Shown in pieces: positions 9,438 to 21,454 of a DNA stretch of 64,000 bases. The notes beneath the pieces were generated by a model that made no database searches, was not told the origin of the DNA, and worked only from the letters and a program-made list of their open reading frames with translations. The position numbers and the translations under genes are program-made. Position 1 is the first letter of the stretch. The number at the start of each line of letters is the position of its first letter. The stretch lies in contig NC_063160.1 in the NCBI RefSeq assembly GCF_020921035.1, positions 21,177,595-21,241,594 on the forward strand. Reading direction: 5' to 3'. This DNA is from Rhodamnia argentea. Lineage: Eukaryota; Streptophyta; Magnoliopsida; Myrtales; Myrtaceae.

Positions 9438-12407
9438 TAGAGAGTGCCATTTGGGCCCGTGGGCCCGGAACCGGCCCGTTGACCGGGCCCACGGTTCCGG
9501 AACCGTGAAGGAAAAAAAAAAGGCGGGGCCCGGGGCGAGAGAGCATTTGGGCCCGTGGGCCCGGAACCGGCCCGTTGATCGGGCCCACGGTTCCGGAACC
9601 GTGGGAACCGTGAAGAAAAAAAAAAGAAAAAAGAAAAAGGCGGGGCCCGTTGGCGGAGAGCCGTTGGGCTCTCTGCCCCCGGGACCCGCCACCCCCCTCC
9701 CCCCACCCCCCCCCCCCCCTCTTTGGGCCGTTGCCAAAAATTAAAAAAAAAAAGAATTAAAATTAATTTTTGCCTATAAATACATATGCTCCCCCTTTCA
9801 TTTTTGTCACAAATTCTCCGAACAATCTCTCGAATTCTCTCTGAAATCCTCTCAAATCGCTCAAATTCTCCCAATTCTCTCAATCCCAACTCAATTCTCT
9901 CAATCGGATTTCCGATCAATTCTCTCAAAAATGGCAAGTGGAAGCAGAAATGCCGACAAGGGCAAGATGACTATGGGAGATTCCGAGTATCCCATTCCCG
10001 AATATGATCCTCGTGAGTATGCAAGTTCGGAAAACGACGACGATAATATCAACTATGTCCCGATTCCGAACGTCGAGCACATCCCAACACAAGAAAGTCT
10101 TCATCCTCCCACTAGTGTCGAAGAAGCGTCAATGGCAAATGAGCCGGAACGAAAGGGCCAAGATAATACATCCGATTTGTGGTTACACTTCGACAAGGTA
10201 CGTGATGAAGGCGAAGGTAAGTATAATATAAAATGTAAATATTGTTCGCAAACATATAAATTTACGAAAGGAGACGGCTACGGAACATTCCGTCGGCATT
10301 TGACGAAAAAACATCCAACGCAAGCGGGGATCGACAATACGAAACAACAAATTTCCGGGTACGCCACTTTTAATCCTCATCCTATATTTCATTTTACTGA
10401 AGCACTTTATAAACAAACATTAGGTGAATATGTTGTCCTTATCATGCTCCGTTTAATACTGGTGAAAATTTTAATATGAAATATTTGATAAATATTGCGT
10501 TGGTTCCGTAAGCGCCAACTATTCCAAAAAATACTCTTAAACGCGAAGTTTTTCATCTTTATAAAAAAGGAAAAAAATCTTTAGCAAAATTTTTTGCAGA
10601 ATTCAATGGACGTGTGCATATAGGTAGCGATATTTGGAGTGATCCTTGGCAAATTCATTCTTATATGTGTGTCACGTGTCATTGGATAGGTGACGATTGG
10701 ACGATTCAAAAAAGACTTATTGCATTACGAGTTTTTGATGAAAGACATTCGGCTCATAATATTTATAGAATAATTAGGCAAGTTTTAGAAGAATATAATT
10801 TAATAAATAAAATATTTTCAATTGGTTTTGATAATGCCGCCGCAAATATCGCTTCTATTCCCGAATTAGAAAATATTTGCAAACCCACTTTTGGCGGACA
10901 ATTTTTTCACATTAGATGTGCTTGTTATGTTTTAAATTTATGTGTACAAGATGGTTTACGAACTCTTGACACTTCTCTCGCCCCAATAAAGAGTGCAATT
11001 AAATTTTTATGGAGTCGTCCCTATTGTATGAAATCATGGGGAAAATTTTGTAAACAAAATGGGAGAAAGGCAAGAAGATTTCCAAAAGATATTCCGACTC
11101 GTTGGAATTCTACGTATGAGTTGCTTCGGCAAACTTTTGAATATAAAGATTTATTATGTATGTTTATTTCATAAAATATTCCTGAAATTACTTTACTTCC
11201 TCAACATTGGGACGTTTGCAAGAAAATTTTAGATATTTTGAAAATTTTTAATGATGCTACTAAGACTTTATCTGGTATTTATTATCCTACTACGCATTTA
11301 TTTTTAATAGAGTGTGTTAATATTGGTAGTGTTTTTAGTGAATATGAAAATGATACCGAATTAGGTCGAACTATTTTAGTAATGCGAGAAAAATGGTTGC
11401 ATTATTATTTGCAAATTCCTCTTGTCTATTTAGTTGGTATTGTTTTTGATCCACATATTAAATTAGACGGTTTACAAGATTATTTGAATGTGTATTATCA
11501 TGATTGTTTACATTTGGAAGATTCAACAGATATTTCAAATATACTAGGAGATGTTAAAGAATCTATAGTAGCATTATATGGAGAATTTTGTAGTAGATAT
11601 GGTTTAAGTGATTCTGGATCTTTACAATCTACCGCCTCACGTAGCGAAGGTGGTAGTTCACTTAGTAGAGGGTATAATATGCTTAAGAGTAAGCAAAAAA
11701 ATCAAAAAGGGGCAACGGGTAGTATTTCTGAATTAGAAAAATATTTAACCATTCAATTTGAGTTTCGTAATGCAGAACATAATATAGATTTCGAAATCCT
11801 GAAGTGGTGGAAGAGTCACCAAATCGATTATCCAATTCTCGTCCTTATCGCTCGTCGGATATTAGTAACCCCTTCTTCAACGGTTGCGGTTGAACAAGCA
11901 TTTAGTGCTGGAGGATTAATTTTGGACTCTCGCCGTTCAAGATTAAGCCCGGACTCTGTGGAAGCTCAAGCTTGTATCGGCGATTGGACGAGGGCGAAAT
12001 ATCGACACCAAGAGTTAGATCGTGAACACGAATTTTTTAGCGATGATGTTGGAGATACCACCACCACAGGTACTACAACGGGTAGCGATGATTGACGATG
12101 AGGTAAGTTGGGGTTCTCAAAGGTAAAAGAACTATATGGGCTTTGATTCTTCTATCCCCAAGAAGATATGTAGGCGCTTAATGATAATTCATTAAGTTCA
12201 ACCCATTCCTCCTCTCTTTTTTTTCCCCATATTTTATTACAATGTACAATTTAATTATATTTTATAATTTATAATTTATTATGTTTATTTTATTATTTAT
12301 TATTTATTATTTTAAAAATTAATATTAAAAAATGAATCGGAATGAACCGCCGGTTCCACCTTTTCGTGGAACCGGAACGGGCGGTTCTACCGAACCGGCC
12401 GTGTATA
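9438..12407 (+). mobile_element. Complete hAT transposon, 2,970 bp, transposase broken
   Basis: The element starts TAGAGAGTGCC and ends GGCCGTGTATA, giving short imperfect inverted ends. It is flanked by a perfect 8-bp target duplication GTCATATG (9430-9437 and 12,408-12,415), as expected for hAT. The left subterminal region holds two copies of a GC-rich block, GGGCCCGTGGGCCCGGAACC (about 9452 and 9548), each followed by the inverted motif CACGGTTCCGGAACCGTG. The right subterminal region has GGAACCG/CGGTTC repeats. A 198-bp relative lies at 31,065. The single gene is a BED-zinc-finger hAT transposase that is disrupted (see next entry). Confidence 0.95.
9931..12094 (+). pseudogene. hAT transposase (BED finger, hAT dimerisation domain), inactivated
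   Basis: The ATG at 9931 opens a frame with an acidic leader and then a BED-type zinc finger (C102, C105, H123, H128; CKYC...HLTKKH). The frame shifts by one base at about 10,436. Reading continues in the third frame through an in-frame TAA at 10,509 and another at 11,172. It then passes through the RNase-H-like catalytic region (HIGSDIWSDPW near 10,614, FDNAAANI near 10,830) to the C-terminal dimerisation domain (TPSSTVAVEQAFSAGG near 11,870). The order and spacing match plant Ac/Tam3-like transposases of about 700 residues. With one frameshift and two stops it cannot make a full protein, although all domains remain recognisable, so the loss is recent. Confidence 0.93.
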
Positions 12408-12415
12408 GTCATATG

Positions 12416-13506
12416 TGATGGATCAAATTTCATAGATATAACAATCGGTTAGATCAATAGAAGAATTGGTATCTTATGGTTAATTGTAGCAAAAAGGCAA
12501 GAAAGAGTAAAAGGGAAAGTACCTAGCAACATGCAACTTTACCATCTTGAACGTTGTATTTTTAATATTATAGGTTTGCTGATTTTGAATAGAAATAGAT
12601 GATTAAAGAATCAATTACCCTTTTTTGAAAAGCACTCTCAATATTCCCTTATCTTCAAATCTCCCACGAGTCCAATTCCAATCACTTAAAAGTCCAATCC
12701 GTCCGCCACCTATCACTATCATTAGCTACCACCCAATTGTCGAGCATAGTTTTTGAAAGGGAACATGATATAAATGACCCATAAATTTTAGCTCAATATG
12801 TAATGTTATTTTCAAACTTTTAATTTGTTCAATGTAGGCCCTAAACTTCAGTTTAATGTGCAATGTCATCCCAAGCTTTTAACTTGCTTAATATGATTTC
12901 TAAACTTTTGGTATATATTCAATCTAATCCCTGAATATATGAAAATGTTTAATTTTATCCTTTCATTAATTTAAGTTAACGAAATTTACTGATTTGGCTT
13001 CTAATCTAGTAAGTTTGAACAAAGGGTTTTTTTTGTCTACCATTCAAAGTTACCAGATTAAAAGTCAAATCAGCAAATTCTTTCAACTTGAATTCATAGA
13101 AGGCGGAAAAAAAGAATTCATAGAAAGCTAACATTGGATTCTTTCATATAATTTAGAACTAGATTGAATATTTACTAAAAGTTCATAACCATTTGTCGTT
13201 TTCCATTTCTGAAACTCTCCTCCCCTCCCCTTGCGTGTGCTCGCGGATCGAGGTCTTTCATGGCTCCTCTCTCCCTCTCTCTCTCTTTCTCTTCGGCGGA
13301 TGTAATATCTAGTGATTAATTGCAAAAGTATTGTGATTTTAGAAATGAAAGAATAGAATGTACGGTGTTATGATTTTGAAAATTAACTCACGTGGATATT
13401 TGTTGTCACATCACAAGTAATTATTGTCTAATTACAAGCCAAATTGTGGTTTCAGAGATAGACCTTTAGAAGTGCTATTCTCTTTCAAAAATAGACCATT
13501 AAAAAA
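12416..13506. other. Intergenic, repeat-derived
   Basis: I see no gene. Between about 12,760 and 13,110 the sequence repeats phrases like CTAAACTT, CAATGT and AATTTAATCC. It also contains an imperfect palindrome: GATTTGGCTTCTAATCTAG against AGATTAAAAGTCAAATCAG. This is typical of a decayed miniature transposon. A (CT)n tract lies near 13,260-13,295. Confidence 0.4.
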
Positions 13507-13517
13507 ATAGACTCATC

Positions 13518-13675
13518 TACCTATCCATGGATGGCTCAGTTGGTTAGGACGCACTTGGAATTGTGTGGTTAAGCGCAATGGTCTCGGGTTCGAATCTTCA
13601 GCTGAGCACCTGTAATAATAGTCGAGGTGCGCGTAAGCTGGTCCGGACACCTCGATTATATATATATATATATAT
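13518..13675 (+). mobile_element. tRNA-derived SINE with 11-bp target duplication
   Basis: The body begins close to a tRNA-like head with a pol III A box (TGGCTCAGTTGG, about 13,531) and a B box (GGTTCGAATCT, about 13,588), and it ends in a (TA)n tail. ATAGACTCATC occurs on both sides (13,507-13,517 and 13,676-13,686). It is not a functional tRNA gene: the cloverleaf is disrupted and it continues into a non-tRNA tail (GAGGTGCGCGTAAGCTGG). Confidence 0.88.
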
Positions 13676-13859
13676 ATAGACTCATCCAAAGTCATGCTCC
13701 AACATATTTAATTCAAGATAGAGCGAAAACATCTTGAATGATGATCAACAATACACACTAGGATACAAGCATTTGTATTCGGGTTTGATAAACAAAATCA
13801 TAGACTTCAAAATAATTAATCCGTTTTCCAGACAGGGATATACATGTAGATATACTAGC

Positions 13860-14078
13860 ATCTCCCGATAAGTGGTGGAACCCTAATCTATCTATCTTGT
13901 CCAAGAATCTGACAGATGCTTAATGAGAGGACCGTGTGATGTGGGGTCCTAATTTTGGCCATTCCCTATAAAATTCTCAAGTGGGTCATCAAACCCTTCC
14001 ACATGAAAAAAAAAAAAAAATACCATCTCCACCAGCAAAAACAGTCCCTCGTCGCTACCCAAAATTTCATATAGGACA
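13860..14078 (+). repeat. Far-upstream block of SAUR unit 3, left part
   Basis: GTGGTGGAACCCTAATC, GTGATGTGGGGTCCTAAT, GGGTCATCAAACCC and ACCATCTCCACCAGC have counterparts in unit 2 (about 6370-6470) and in unit 4 (about 31,350-31,490). In unit 3 this region is interrupted after 14,078 by a TIR element. Confidence 0.8.
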
Positions 14079-14992
14079 TGGGTAAGTACACTACGAGTGC
14101 CATAGCTTTTATACAACGCTTATTTGAGTACCATAATTTTTTTTTTTGCTCATTTGAATGTCATAACTTTGAAAAATCGATCACTTAAGTGCTATCGCTG
14201 ACATGAATGCTGGAAAAATTGACGTGGCACCAGCGAAACGATTCTATTGAATATTTTAATATACACATAGATTTTTTCCTTTTTTTTTTTTTTTTTGTAA
14301 TTTTTCTTTTTATTTTGATTTTTTGTTCCCTTAGCTGGCAAGGTTCTCCGACAACCCCAAGGGTAAGGGCTGCCTCGCCCCAGGCAAGCGGGGCCGCGAC
14401 AACCCTTGCTCGGGCGGTCATGGCCTCGGCGGCGGCGGTCAAAAGGGCGTAGGCCCTTGCCGGATCCGGGCCACGGCCCTCGCGGCTTCCCCGGCCATGG
14501 GTGAGGCCGTCCCTCGCCCGCGGTCGAGGGTTGTCCTCTACCGTGGCCGAGGATGCGACAACCCTCGCCCATGGCCAATGGGGGGCCACGAGAGCCTTTG
14601 CGCCATTGCTCGCTGCCACCTAGGTCGCAACGACCGTCACCTAGGGCCGTCGCGGCCCTCGCCCCTGGGCCGGCCGGTCGTGGCGGGCGAGGTTCGCCAG
14701 TAACCCTCGTCGGCCAAGGCTGAAGCAACAAAAATAAAATAAAAATAAAAATATCAAAATAAATAAATAAAAGTAAGAAAATATTCAGAAAATATTTTAA
14801 AAAATCCACTTGTGGCTGAAAAATAAATAAAAAATTTTAAAAAAAGTCCACATAGGATGATTCGCTAGAAGTGGCACTCAAATGAACGATTTTCGCCGGA
14901 AATGGAACTCAAGTGAACGATTTTTCTCCGATGTGGCACTCAAGTAAGCACCATACAAAAGTTACGGTACTCGTAGCGTACTTACCCCGATA
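14079..14992. mobile_element. TIR element with GC-rich core inserted in SAUR unit 3 upstream region
   Basis: The ends are inverted repeats of about 50 bases: GGGTAAGTACACTACGAGTG on the left, and the complement of CGTAGCGTACTTACCCC on the right, with TTATTTGAGTACCATAA / CACTCAAGTAAGCACCAT inside. The core (about 14,335-14,715) is very GC-rich (GGGCGAGG-like phrases on both strands) and gives spurious long frames. There is no transposase. Comparison with unit 4 shows continuous SAUR upstream DNA at this point, so this is an insertion. Confidence 0.75.
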
Positions 14993-15325
14993 AAACAAAT
15001 CAAGCCGCTAAAACAGCTTCAAGAACCACTTGCGAGCATGATAAGTTCGTCTTCAATGAATTTTTCTCTTCGCAAAACAAGAAAGCTGCTACTGGGAGTG
15101 AGCCGACACTTCTCTCTCCTTATCCAACACGTGGGGACTCCAAGCTCTTCATTTTGGTTGATGACTCTCCGATCTTGCATACGCTATTTCTGACATCAAA
15201 GGGTACAATTCATCCCAATTTCAAGTGTCTTGCCATTTGTTTTTGAAGCCATCGGAAGTTGTTTTACATCTGCCCTTGACCTAAAAGGAACAAGTGGGTC
15301 TATGGATGATGAGAACAACGAGTGA
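14992..15325 (+). repeat. Far-upstream block of SAUR unit 3, right part
   Basis: Phrases such as GAGCATGATAAGTTCGTCTT, TTATCCAACACGTGGGGAC, TATTTCTGACATC and CAAGTGGGTCTATGGATGATG match unit 4 (31,540-31,590 and 32,130-32,430). The block ends at the TGA used as target site by the CACTA element and resumes at 29,270. Confidence 0.8.
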
Positions 15326-15349
15326 CACTACAAAAAAACACGGATTTAG

Positions 15350-16135
15350 CCACGAACTATTTGCGACGAAAAAATTTCGTCGCTAATTTGCGACGAATAT
15401 AGCGACAAAATACATATTCGTCGCTATTTGCGACCGAATTAGCGACGCAACCGGTCGTCGCTCATTAGCGACACATTTAGCGACTACACAAAAAGTCGTC
15501 GCTAATTTGAGACGAAATTAGTCACGAAACATTGTTCGTCGCTAATTTGCAACGAAATTAGCCACGAAAAAAATTTCGTCGGTAAATTGCAACGAAATTA
15601 GCCACGAAACCAATTTCGTCGCTAAATTGCAACGAAAATAGCCACAAAAAAATGTCGTCGCATATTAGCAACGAAAACGGCCATGAAAATATTATTCGTC
15701 GTTATCATTTTGCGACAAAAATATTATTCGTCGCTATTACTTTGCGACGAAAATATTATTCGTCGCCAATTAGCGACGCAATTCTACGTTTGGTCGCTAA
15801 TTTGCGACGAATATATGTTTTCGTCGCAAAATATTTTCTTAAATGTTAGCGACGAAGTGTTATTTGCGTCGCAAAATTAGCACTATTAATAAAAAAAATT
15901 TAAATTAGCGACAAAGAAGTGTTTCCGTCGCTAATTTAGCGACGAATAATATATTCGTTGCTAAATTAGCGACGAACGGGTTACTTGTCGCTAATTGTCT
16001 TCTTTAACATTAGCGATGAAAATTGTTGTTCGTCGGTAATGTGCGACGGACGACTGGTTTCGTCGCTAAAGCCACCGACAGTTTTCGTACTCCAATTTCA
16101 AATTGCGTCGCCACCACATATTTTCGTCGCGAAAT
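15350..16135. repeat. Left subterminal repeats of the CACTA element
   Basis: Dozens of variants of GCGACGAA / TTCGTCGC occur, spaced roughly every 15-40 bases and often paired around AATTAGC or TAATTTGC. In En/Spm such subterminal motifs are the binding sites of TNPA; the same role here is inferred. Confidence 0.85.
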
Positions 16136-16299
16136 TCGTGGCTGAGTAAAAGTTCACCCTTTAATACGACATTACCTTCTCTCTCTGCACTCCTCTTTTG
16201 CCCGCTCTCTTCTCTCTTCTTCCTTCCTGTTTTTGCGTTCCGTCTTCTCTCCCTTCTATTTTTATTTGTGCCTTATGGTAATCGTAGAATTAATTTTGT

Positions 16300-17125
16300 T
16301 TTTATTTCACTATTTTCTTCTACCAATTGCCATAAGCTACATGAATCTTAACTAATTTTCCTTTTTTCAGGTACATGTCCACTTGAAAGTCTCGCAATCC
16401 AGGTGAACCTTGCAATTTTTATCAAATTGATCACTTTCTCCTACAAAAAATACAATCAGATACTTGGGTAAGTCTTATTGACAATGTAACTTTTTTTTTT
16501 CAATTTGAAAGTAAAGTTGAGCTCGTGAATCAAAATAAGTTATGCTATCTGTGTAAAAAATTGTAGTAATGCACAATTAGCGACAATATTTGTGCCATTA
16601 TTCCGTTGGATTGTTCATATAGGGTTGCGGTGAATTTCGTCGGTGGTTGGGGAGGATGCGGTGTAATTAGCGACGAAAACAAGACATTCGTCGCTAATTA
16701 GCGATGAAAATTATAATTTCGTCGCTAATTAGCGATGAAAATTATAATTTCGTCGCTAATTAGCGACGAAAAAAATACATTCGTCGCTAATTAGCGACTA
16801 TAAAAGGACTTTCGTCGCTAATTAGCGACGAATGCATTTTTTTCGTCGCTAATTAGCGACGAATGAATTTTTTTCGTCGCTAATTAGCGACGAAATTCCA
16901 CTTTCGTCGCTAAGTAGAATAAATTACATCCGCCTATTTCACCATTTTCTTCTATCAATTGCCATAAGCTTCATGAATCTTATGTAATTTTTTTTAAGGT
17001 ACATGTCCATTTCAAGGACTAGCAATCCAAGTGAACATTGCAATTCTTATCAAATTGATCATCTTGTACTATAAATATTTCAGTGAAATACTTGGGTGAG
17101 TCTTCTTCAGATGGTATATTTTTTT
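16300..17125 (+). repeat. Direct duplication of about 190 bp flanking a palindrome array
   Basis: The segment at about 16,305-16,495 (CACTATTTTCTTCTACCAATTGCCATAAGCT, GGTACATGTCCA, GCAATCCAGGTGAACCTTGCAA, ATACTTGGGTAAGTCTT) recurs at about 16,935-17,125 with small changes. Between them lies a block of eight palindromes (16,655-16,915). It looks like a duplicated leader exon and intron boundary of the transposase gene, separated by an expanded palindrome array. Confidence 0.8.
16655..16915. repeat. Palindrome array A, about 8 copies of GTCGCTAATTAGCGAC
   Basis: The 16-mer GTCGCTAATTAGCGAC is its own reverse complement. It occurs about eight times here with spacers of 12-20 bases, usually read as TTCGTCGCTAATTAGCGACG. 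Each copy can fold into a perfect hairpin. Confidence 0.9.
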
Positions 17126-17261
17126 TCCAACTTCGAAGTAATTATTGCGTCACGGATAGAATTTTAATTTTCACGATTTTATGGTTTTAATTAAGAATAT
17201 TAAATTGTAGATGTGATATTTTTAATATTTGATGAGATTTTTTAATATTTATACAGACACA

Positions 17262-20200
17262 ATGCAAAGAGACGGGGCTTGGATGTATAATAAGAATTTA
17301 CACGGGCGACGAGGATTGACCGATGAGTTTTGTCTTGGGTTGGAACAGTTTTTGGAATTTGCTAGTAGTAAATTTGAGTTCATGGATGGAAATAAGTTAA
17401 GATGTCCGTGTAAAAAGTGCAGTAATAGTAAATTTCATGTGTGTGACAAAGTTAGAGAACATCTTTGTAGATTTGGGTTCACTCCGAACTATTATAATTG
17501 GACTTGCCATGGTGAACCATTTATATCTGATGAAGAATATCAAAGAAGTGATCAATTCTCGGTTAGGGAAGAATGTAGCTACTATAACCAATTGAACCCA
17601 TATCGGAGGATGGTGATTGATGTAGCTGGTCAAAATTTCATGTCGGAATCGAACCATGCGAGTACTAGTTTTGCTCCTACATTTGAACAAATAGGTACTA
17701 ACTATGCATCACAATTGGAAGAAGCGGGAGTAACAGGTTTTGATGAGAATGTGCCCAACGAAACTTTTACATCTAATCGGTTCTGGGAAGTGTTGAAAGC
17801 AGCAGATGAACCTTTATGGGCAGGTTGTGATAACCACTCTAAGTTATCGGTGACTGCAAGATTGTTAAACATCAAGGCAGAGCATAATGTGTCCGAGAAT
17901 TGCTTCAACTCTTTTGTTGACGTAATGCGGGAAGCAATGCCTCGCGATAACATCATGCCAAGTGATTTTTACGACATGAAGAAGCTAGTGGATAACTTAG
18001 GTCTTCCAGTTGTAAGGATTGATGTATGTAGTAGGGGTTGTATGTTATATTGGAGAAACGATGAAAATGTCGAATCTTGCAAATTTTGTGGCCAATGGAG
18101 GTACAAGATTAGCGGGAGGCGGGGTCGTAATAAGAAGCGTAGACCATGCAAGCAATTGTTTTATCGCCTTTAATCCCCGGATTGCAAAGGCTTTATGCGT
18201 CCGAAGCCATTTCTGAACACATGACTTGGCATGCAAATCATGAAACAGAGGAGGGTCTGATGTGTCATCCTTCAGATGCAGAGGCATGGAAACAGTTTGA
18301 TAAAACATACCCTGAATTTGCGATGGAGCCTCGAAATATCGGGTTAGGTCTTTGTGCCGATGGATTTGCCCCATTTGGAAAATCAGGAAAAAGTTATTCA
18401 TGTTGGCCGCTTATCTTAACTCCGTACAATCTTCCACCTGGTATGTGCATGAAGACACCTTACATGTTTTTGACATTGATCGTGCCCTGGCCCGCAAAAT
18501 CCGAAAAAGTTGATAGATGTTTATATGCAACCATTGATTGCGGAGTTACGACAGCTATGGGATGAAGGTATTCTTACGTATGATGTTTCTACTGATCAAA
18601 CATTTGTAATGAAGGCTGCACTTCTTTGGACGATAAATGACTTTCCAGCTTATGGGATGTTATCCGGATGGAGTACAGCTGGTATTTTAGGATGTCCGAT
18701 TTGTATGGAGAGATCAAAGTCATTCAGATTAAAACACGGTAAAAAGGCCAGCTATTTTGGTATCACATGGACAATTTTTGCCCATAAATCATACATTTCG
18801 AAGGAATAAGAAAGAGTTTATCAAGAATAAGATTGAAAGAACACCCCCACCATTGAGGTTGACCGGTGATCAAATTTGGGAGCGAGTTCATGACTTTCCA
18901 ACCGTTGTTGAAAACCCCCATGGCACAACTATTGCGTATGGAAGCACACATAAGTGGACTAAGCGCAGTATATTTTGGGATCTACCATATTGGAAGACCC
19001 ATGTTGTTCGTCATAATCTTGACCTCATGCACATAGAGAAGAATGTTTTCGAGAATGTCATAAATACCGTGATGGATGTCCTTGGAAAAACGAAAGACAA
19101 CTTGAATGCAAGAAAAGATATGAGAGTTATTTGTGATCGGCCAGCACTAGATGTGGATGCAAGCAGCAGGGGACCAAAACCAAAAGCGGTTTACACATTG
19201 AACAGGGAGCAGAGACGGGTTGTTTGTCAATGGTTGAAATCCATACGATTTCCGGATGGATACGCTTCGAACCTCGAGAGATGTGTTGATTTGAATGAAT
19301 GCAAGGTAACGGGTTTGAAGAGCCATGATTGCCACATATTTATGGAAAGACTACTTCCAATAGCTTTCAAGGAACTTCTACCAAATTTTGTATGGGGCGC
19401 CATCACGGAGTTAAGTAATTTTCTTCATGATATTTGCTCGACAGTGTTAAAAGCATCACACATGGAGAAGTTGGAGAGAGATATTCCAATCATTCTTTGC
19501 AACTTAGAAAGAATATTTCCTCCATCGTTCTTTGATTCAATGGAGCATCTCTTAGTTCACTTGCCTTATGAGGCCAAAGTTGCGGGTCCCGTCCAATTTC
19601 GATGGATGTATCCATTTGAGAGGTAAAATATATTTTTAATAAATTTGAAATTACTTTATCACTTATTATGTTCCGATAAACTTTTTCCCATTGCAACTAG
19701 GTTTTTATATCATTTGAAGAAAAAAGTGAAGAACAAGGCATGTGTTGAAGCTTCAATTTGTAATGCATATATTGTGGAAGAAGTGACAACATTTGCATCA
19801 TATTATTTTGAGCCGCACGTGCGGTGCAAGAGGCGGAAAGCAGGAAGAAATGATGAAGGGCCCATTGATCCCAATTGCAAATCGTTCTCTATTTTCAATT
19901 ATCTTGGTAGACCAAGTGGCGCATGTAAGTTTCGTAATTTAACCGACGAAGAATGGCGAGCGGCGCATACATATATTTTGCTGAACTGTCCGGAAGTGGA
20001 GCCATACTTCGAGTAAGTGTACTTTTGCAAATATATTTATTATGTGTCAATCGTTCGCTAATATATAAATGGTATTTGTTAATAGGATTTTCCAAACTTC
20101 AATGTATGGACTACCATCAAATGAGTTTGAACGTTTGTGCGATGAAGAATTTGCAGCTTGGTTTCAAACATATGTAAGTTGCCTATGGACGAAAAGCAAG

Positions 20201-21022
20201 TTATTAATATTTCATAAAACATTAATTAAATAAATATTATTGACTTTGCATGTGTGACTTCAGGTTCACGATAATCGTGATCAAGTCGAAGAGCAATGAT
20301 TGCTATATCATCTGTCATGGGGTCCACAAAGAAAGGTACGAACTTGGCCAGCATATTTCATAAACGGGTACAATTTTCACACACGAGAGTATGGAATGGG
20401 AAAAGCCACAATGAATAGTGGTGTGTGTGTTCGGTCATCCAATGGTGGCAATGTGAAAGATGATTTTTATGACTTGTTGGATGAAATCATAGAAATAGAG
20501 TACCCTGGACCATTAATGCGGGTTGTGTTATTGAAGTGCATGTGGTTTGACCCCATCGGAGGAATGAAGGTGCATACGAAGTTTAATTTGGTTGAAATAA
20601 ATCACAAGAAAAGGTATATGAAATATGAACCATTTGTCTTGGCACAACAAGCAATTCAAGTATATTACGCATCGTATCCTAGTTTGAAGCGCGACAAAGC
20701 TGATTGGTGGGCTGTATGTAAAACGAAAGCACGAAGAAAAATCGAGGAACACTGGAAGGATACAGCGTATCAACAAGATGAAGTTTGTAACACCGTTCAA
20801 GTTGAGGAATACAATATTCCGACTTTACGAGATCCATGTGGAGCGGTGATAGATGTAGACCCAATTGAAATTCGCGAATCAAATGTAGAAAGTGATGAAG
20901 AATCCGATTTCGTGACAGAGGATGACGATGATGCTCATGAAGAAGACGAAGACGAAGACAAAGATGAAGATCAAGACGAAGATGAATGTGAAGATGAAGA
21001 TGATGACGAAGACGAAGATTGA
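17262..21022 (+). pseudogene. TNP2-type CACTA transposase, frameshifted
   Basis: Domains in order: transposase-associated N-terminal domain (WMYNKNLHGRRG, PCKKC near 17,280-17,510), Transposase_21 core (ADGFAPFGKSGKSYSCWP near 18,360, FPAYGMLSGW near 18,640), the RHNLDLMHIEKNVFEN motif near 19,010, DUF4218 (19,300-19,622), and DUF4216 (about 20,340-20,720) with a very acidic tail. Exons: 17,262-19,622, 19,701-20,012, 20,086-20,173 and 20,264-21,022, with GT-AG borders and matching phases. The first exon needs three frame changes, at about 18,160, 18,487 (an extra C in GTGCCCTGG) and 18,765. An in-frame TGA lies at 20,297. The En/Spm TNPD/TNP2 protein binds and cuts the ends; this copy cannot make it as written. 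Alternatively, some of the one-base shifts could be assembly errors. Confidence 0.93.
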
Positions 21023-21454
21023 GATCTTTGACACTTTTAACTAATTTTGTGTAATTATTATTATTACAAATTTCGGTTTGTTATTTTCTTGTTAATATTA
21101 TTATATATTTTTATTGTTATGATGTGGAAGACAATTGCTGTGCGTATTAAAAAAGAGGTAAAAATCCGTCGCCTCAAAGCAATAAAACAACAAACTAAAA
21201 TTTGTGTTCGTCGTTCATTAGCGACGAAAATCGATCGGAAGGTCCCGAATTAGACCAATGAAATTCTGTTTGCCATAATAATAACTAAAAAAGCACTTAT
21301 GAATTGATCTAATCCTTTAATAATTTAAATTTTTCTTTATTGAGTAATAACTTAATCCTTCAATAAAATGCCCTTTTGTGAAAATACCAATAGATATTTC
21401 AACCTATTCTTTTTTATGACAAAAAAAAAATTATACACTAGTTACGGAATCTTT

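Noticed and set aside
9369..9744. 120-codon frames on both strands at the hAT left end
   Set aside because: They translate the repeated GGGCCC/GGAACC palindromes of the subterminal region, not a gene.
13526..13600. tRNA gene
   Set aside because: A and B boxes are present, but the arms do not pair as a tRNA, and an 11-bp target duplication brackets a longer SINE.
14185..14809. 144- and 205-codon minus-strand frames and a matching plus-strand one
   Set aside because: They are products of the GC-rich core of a TIR element that lacks stop codons by composition.
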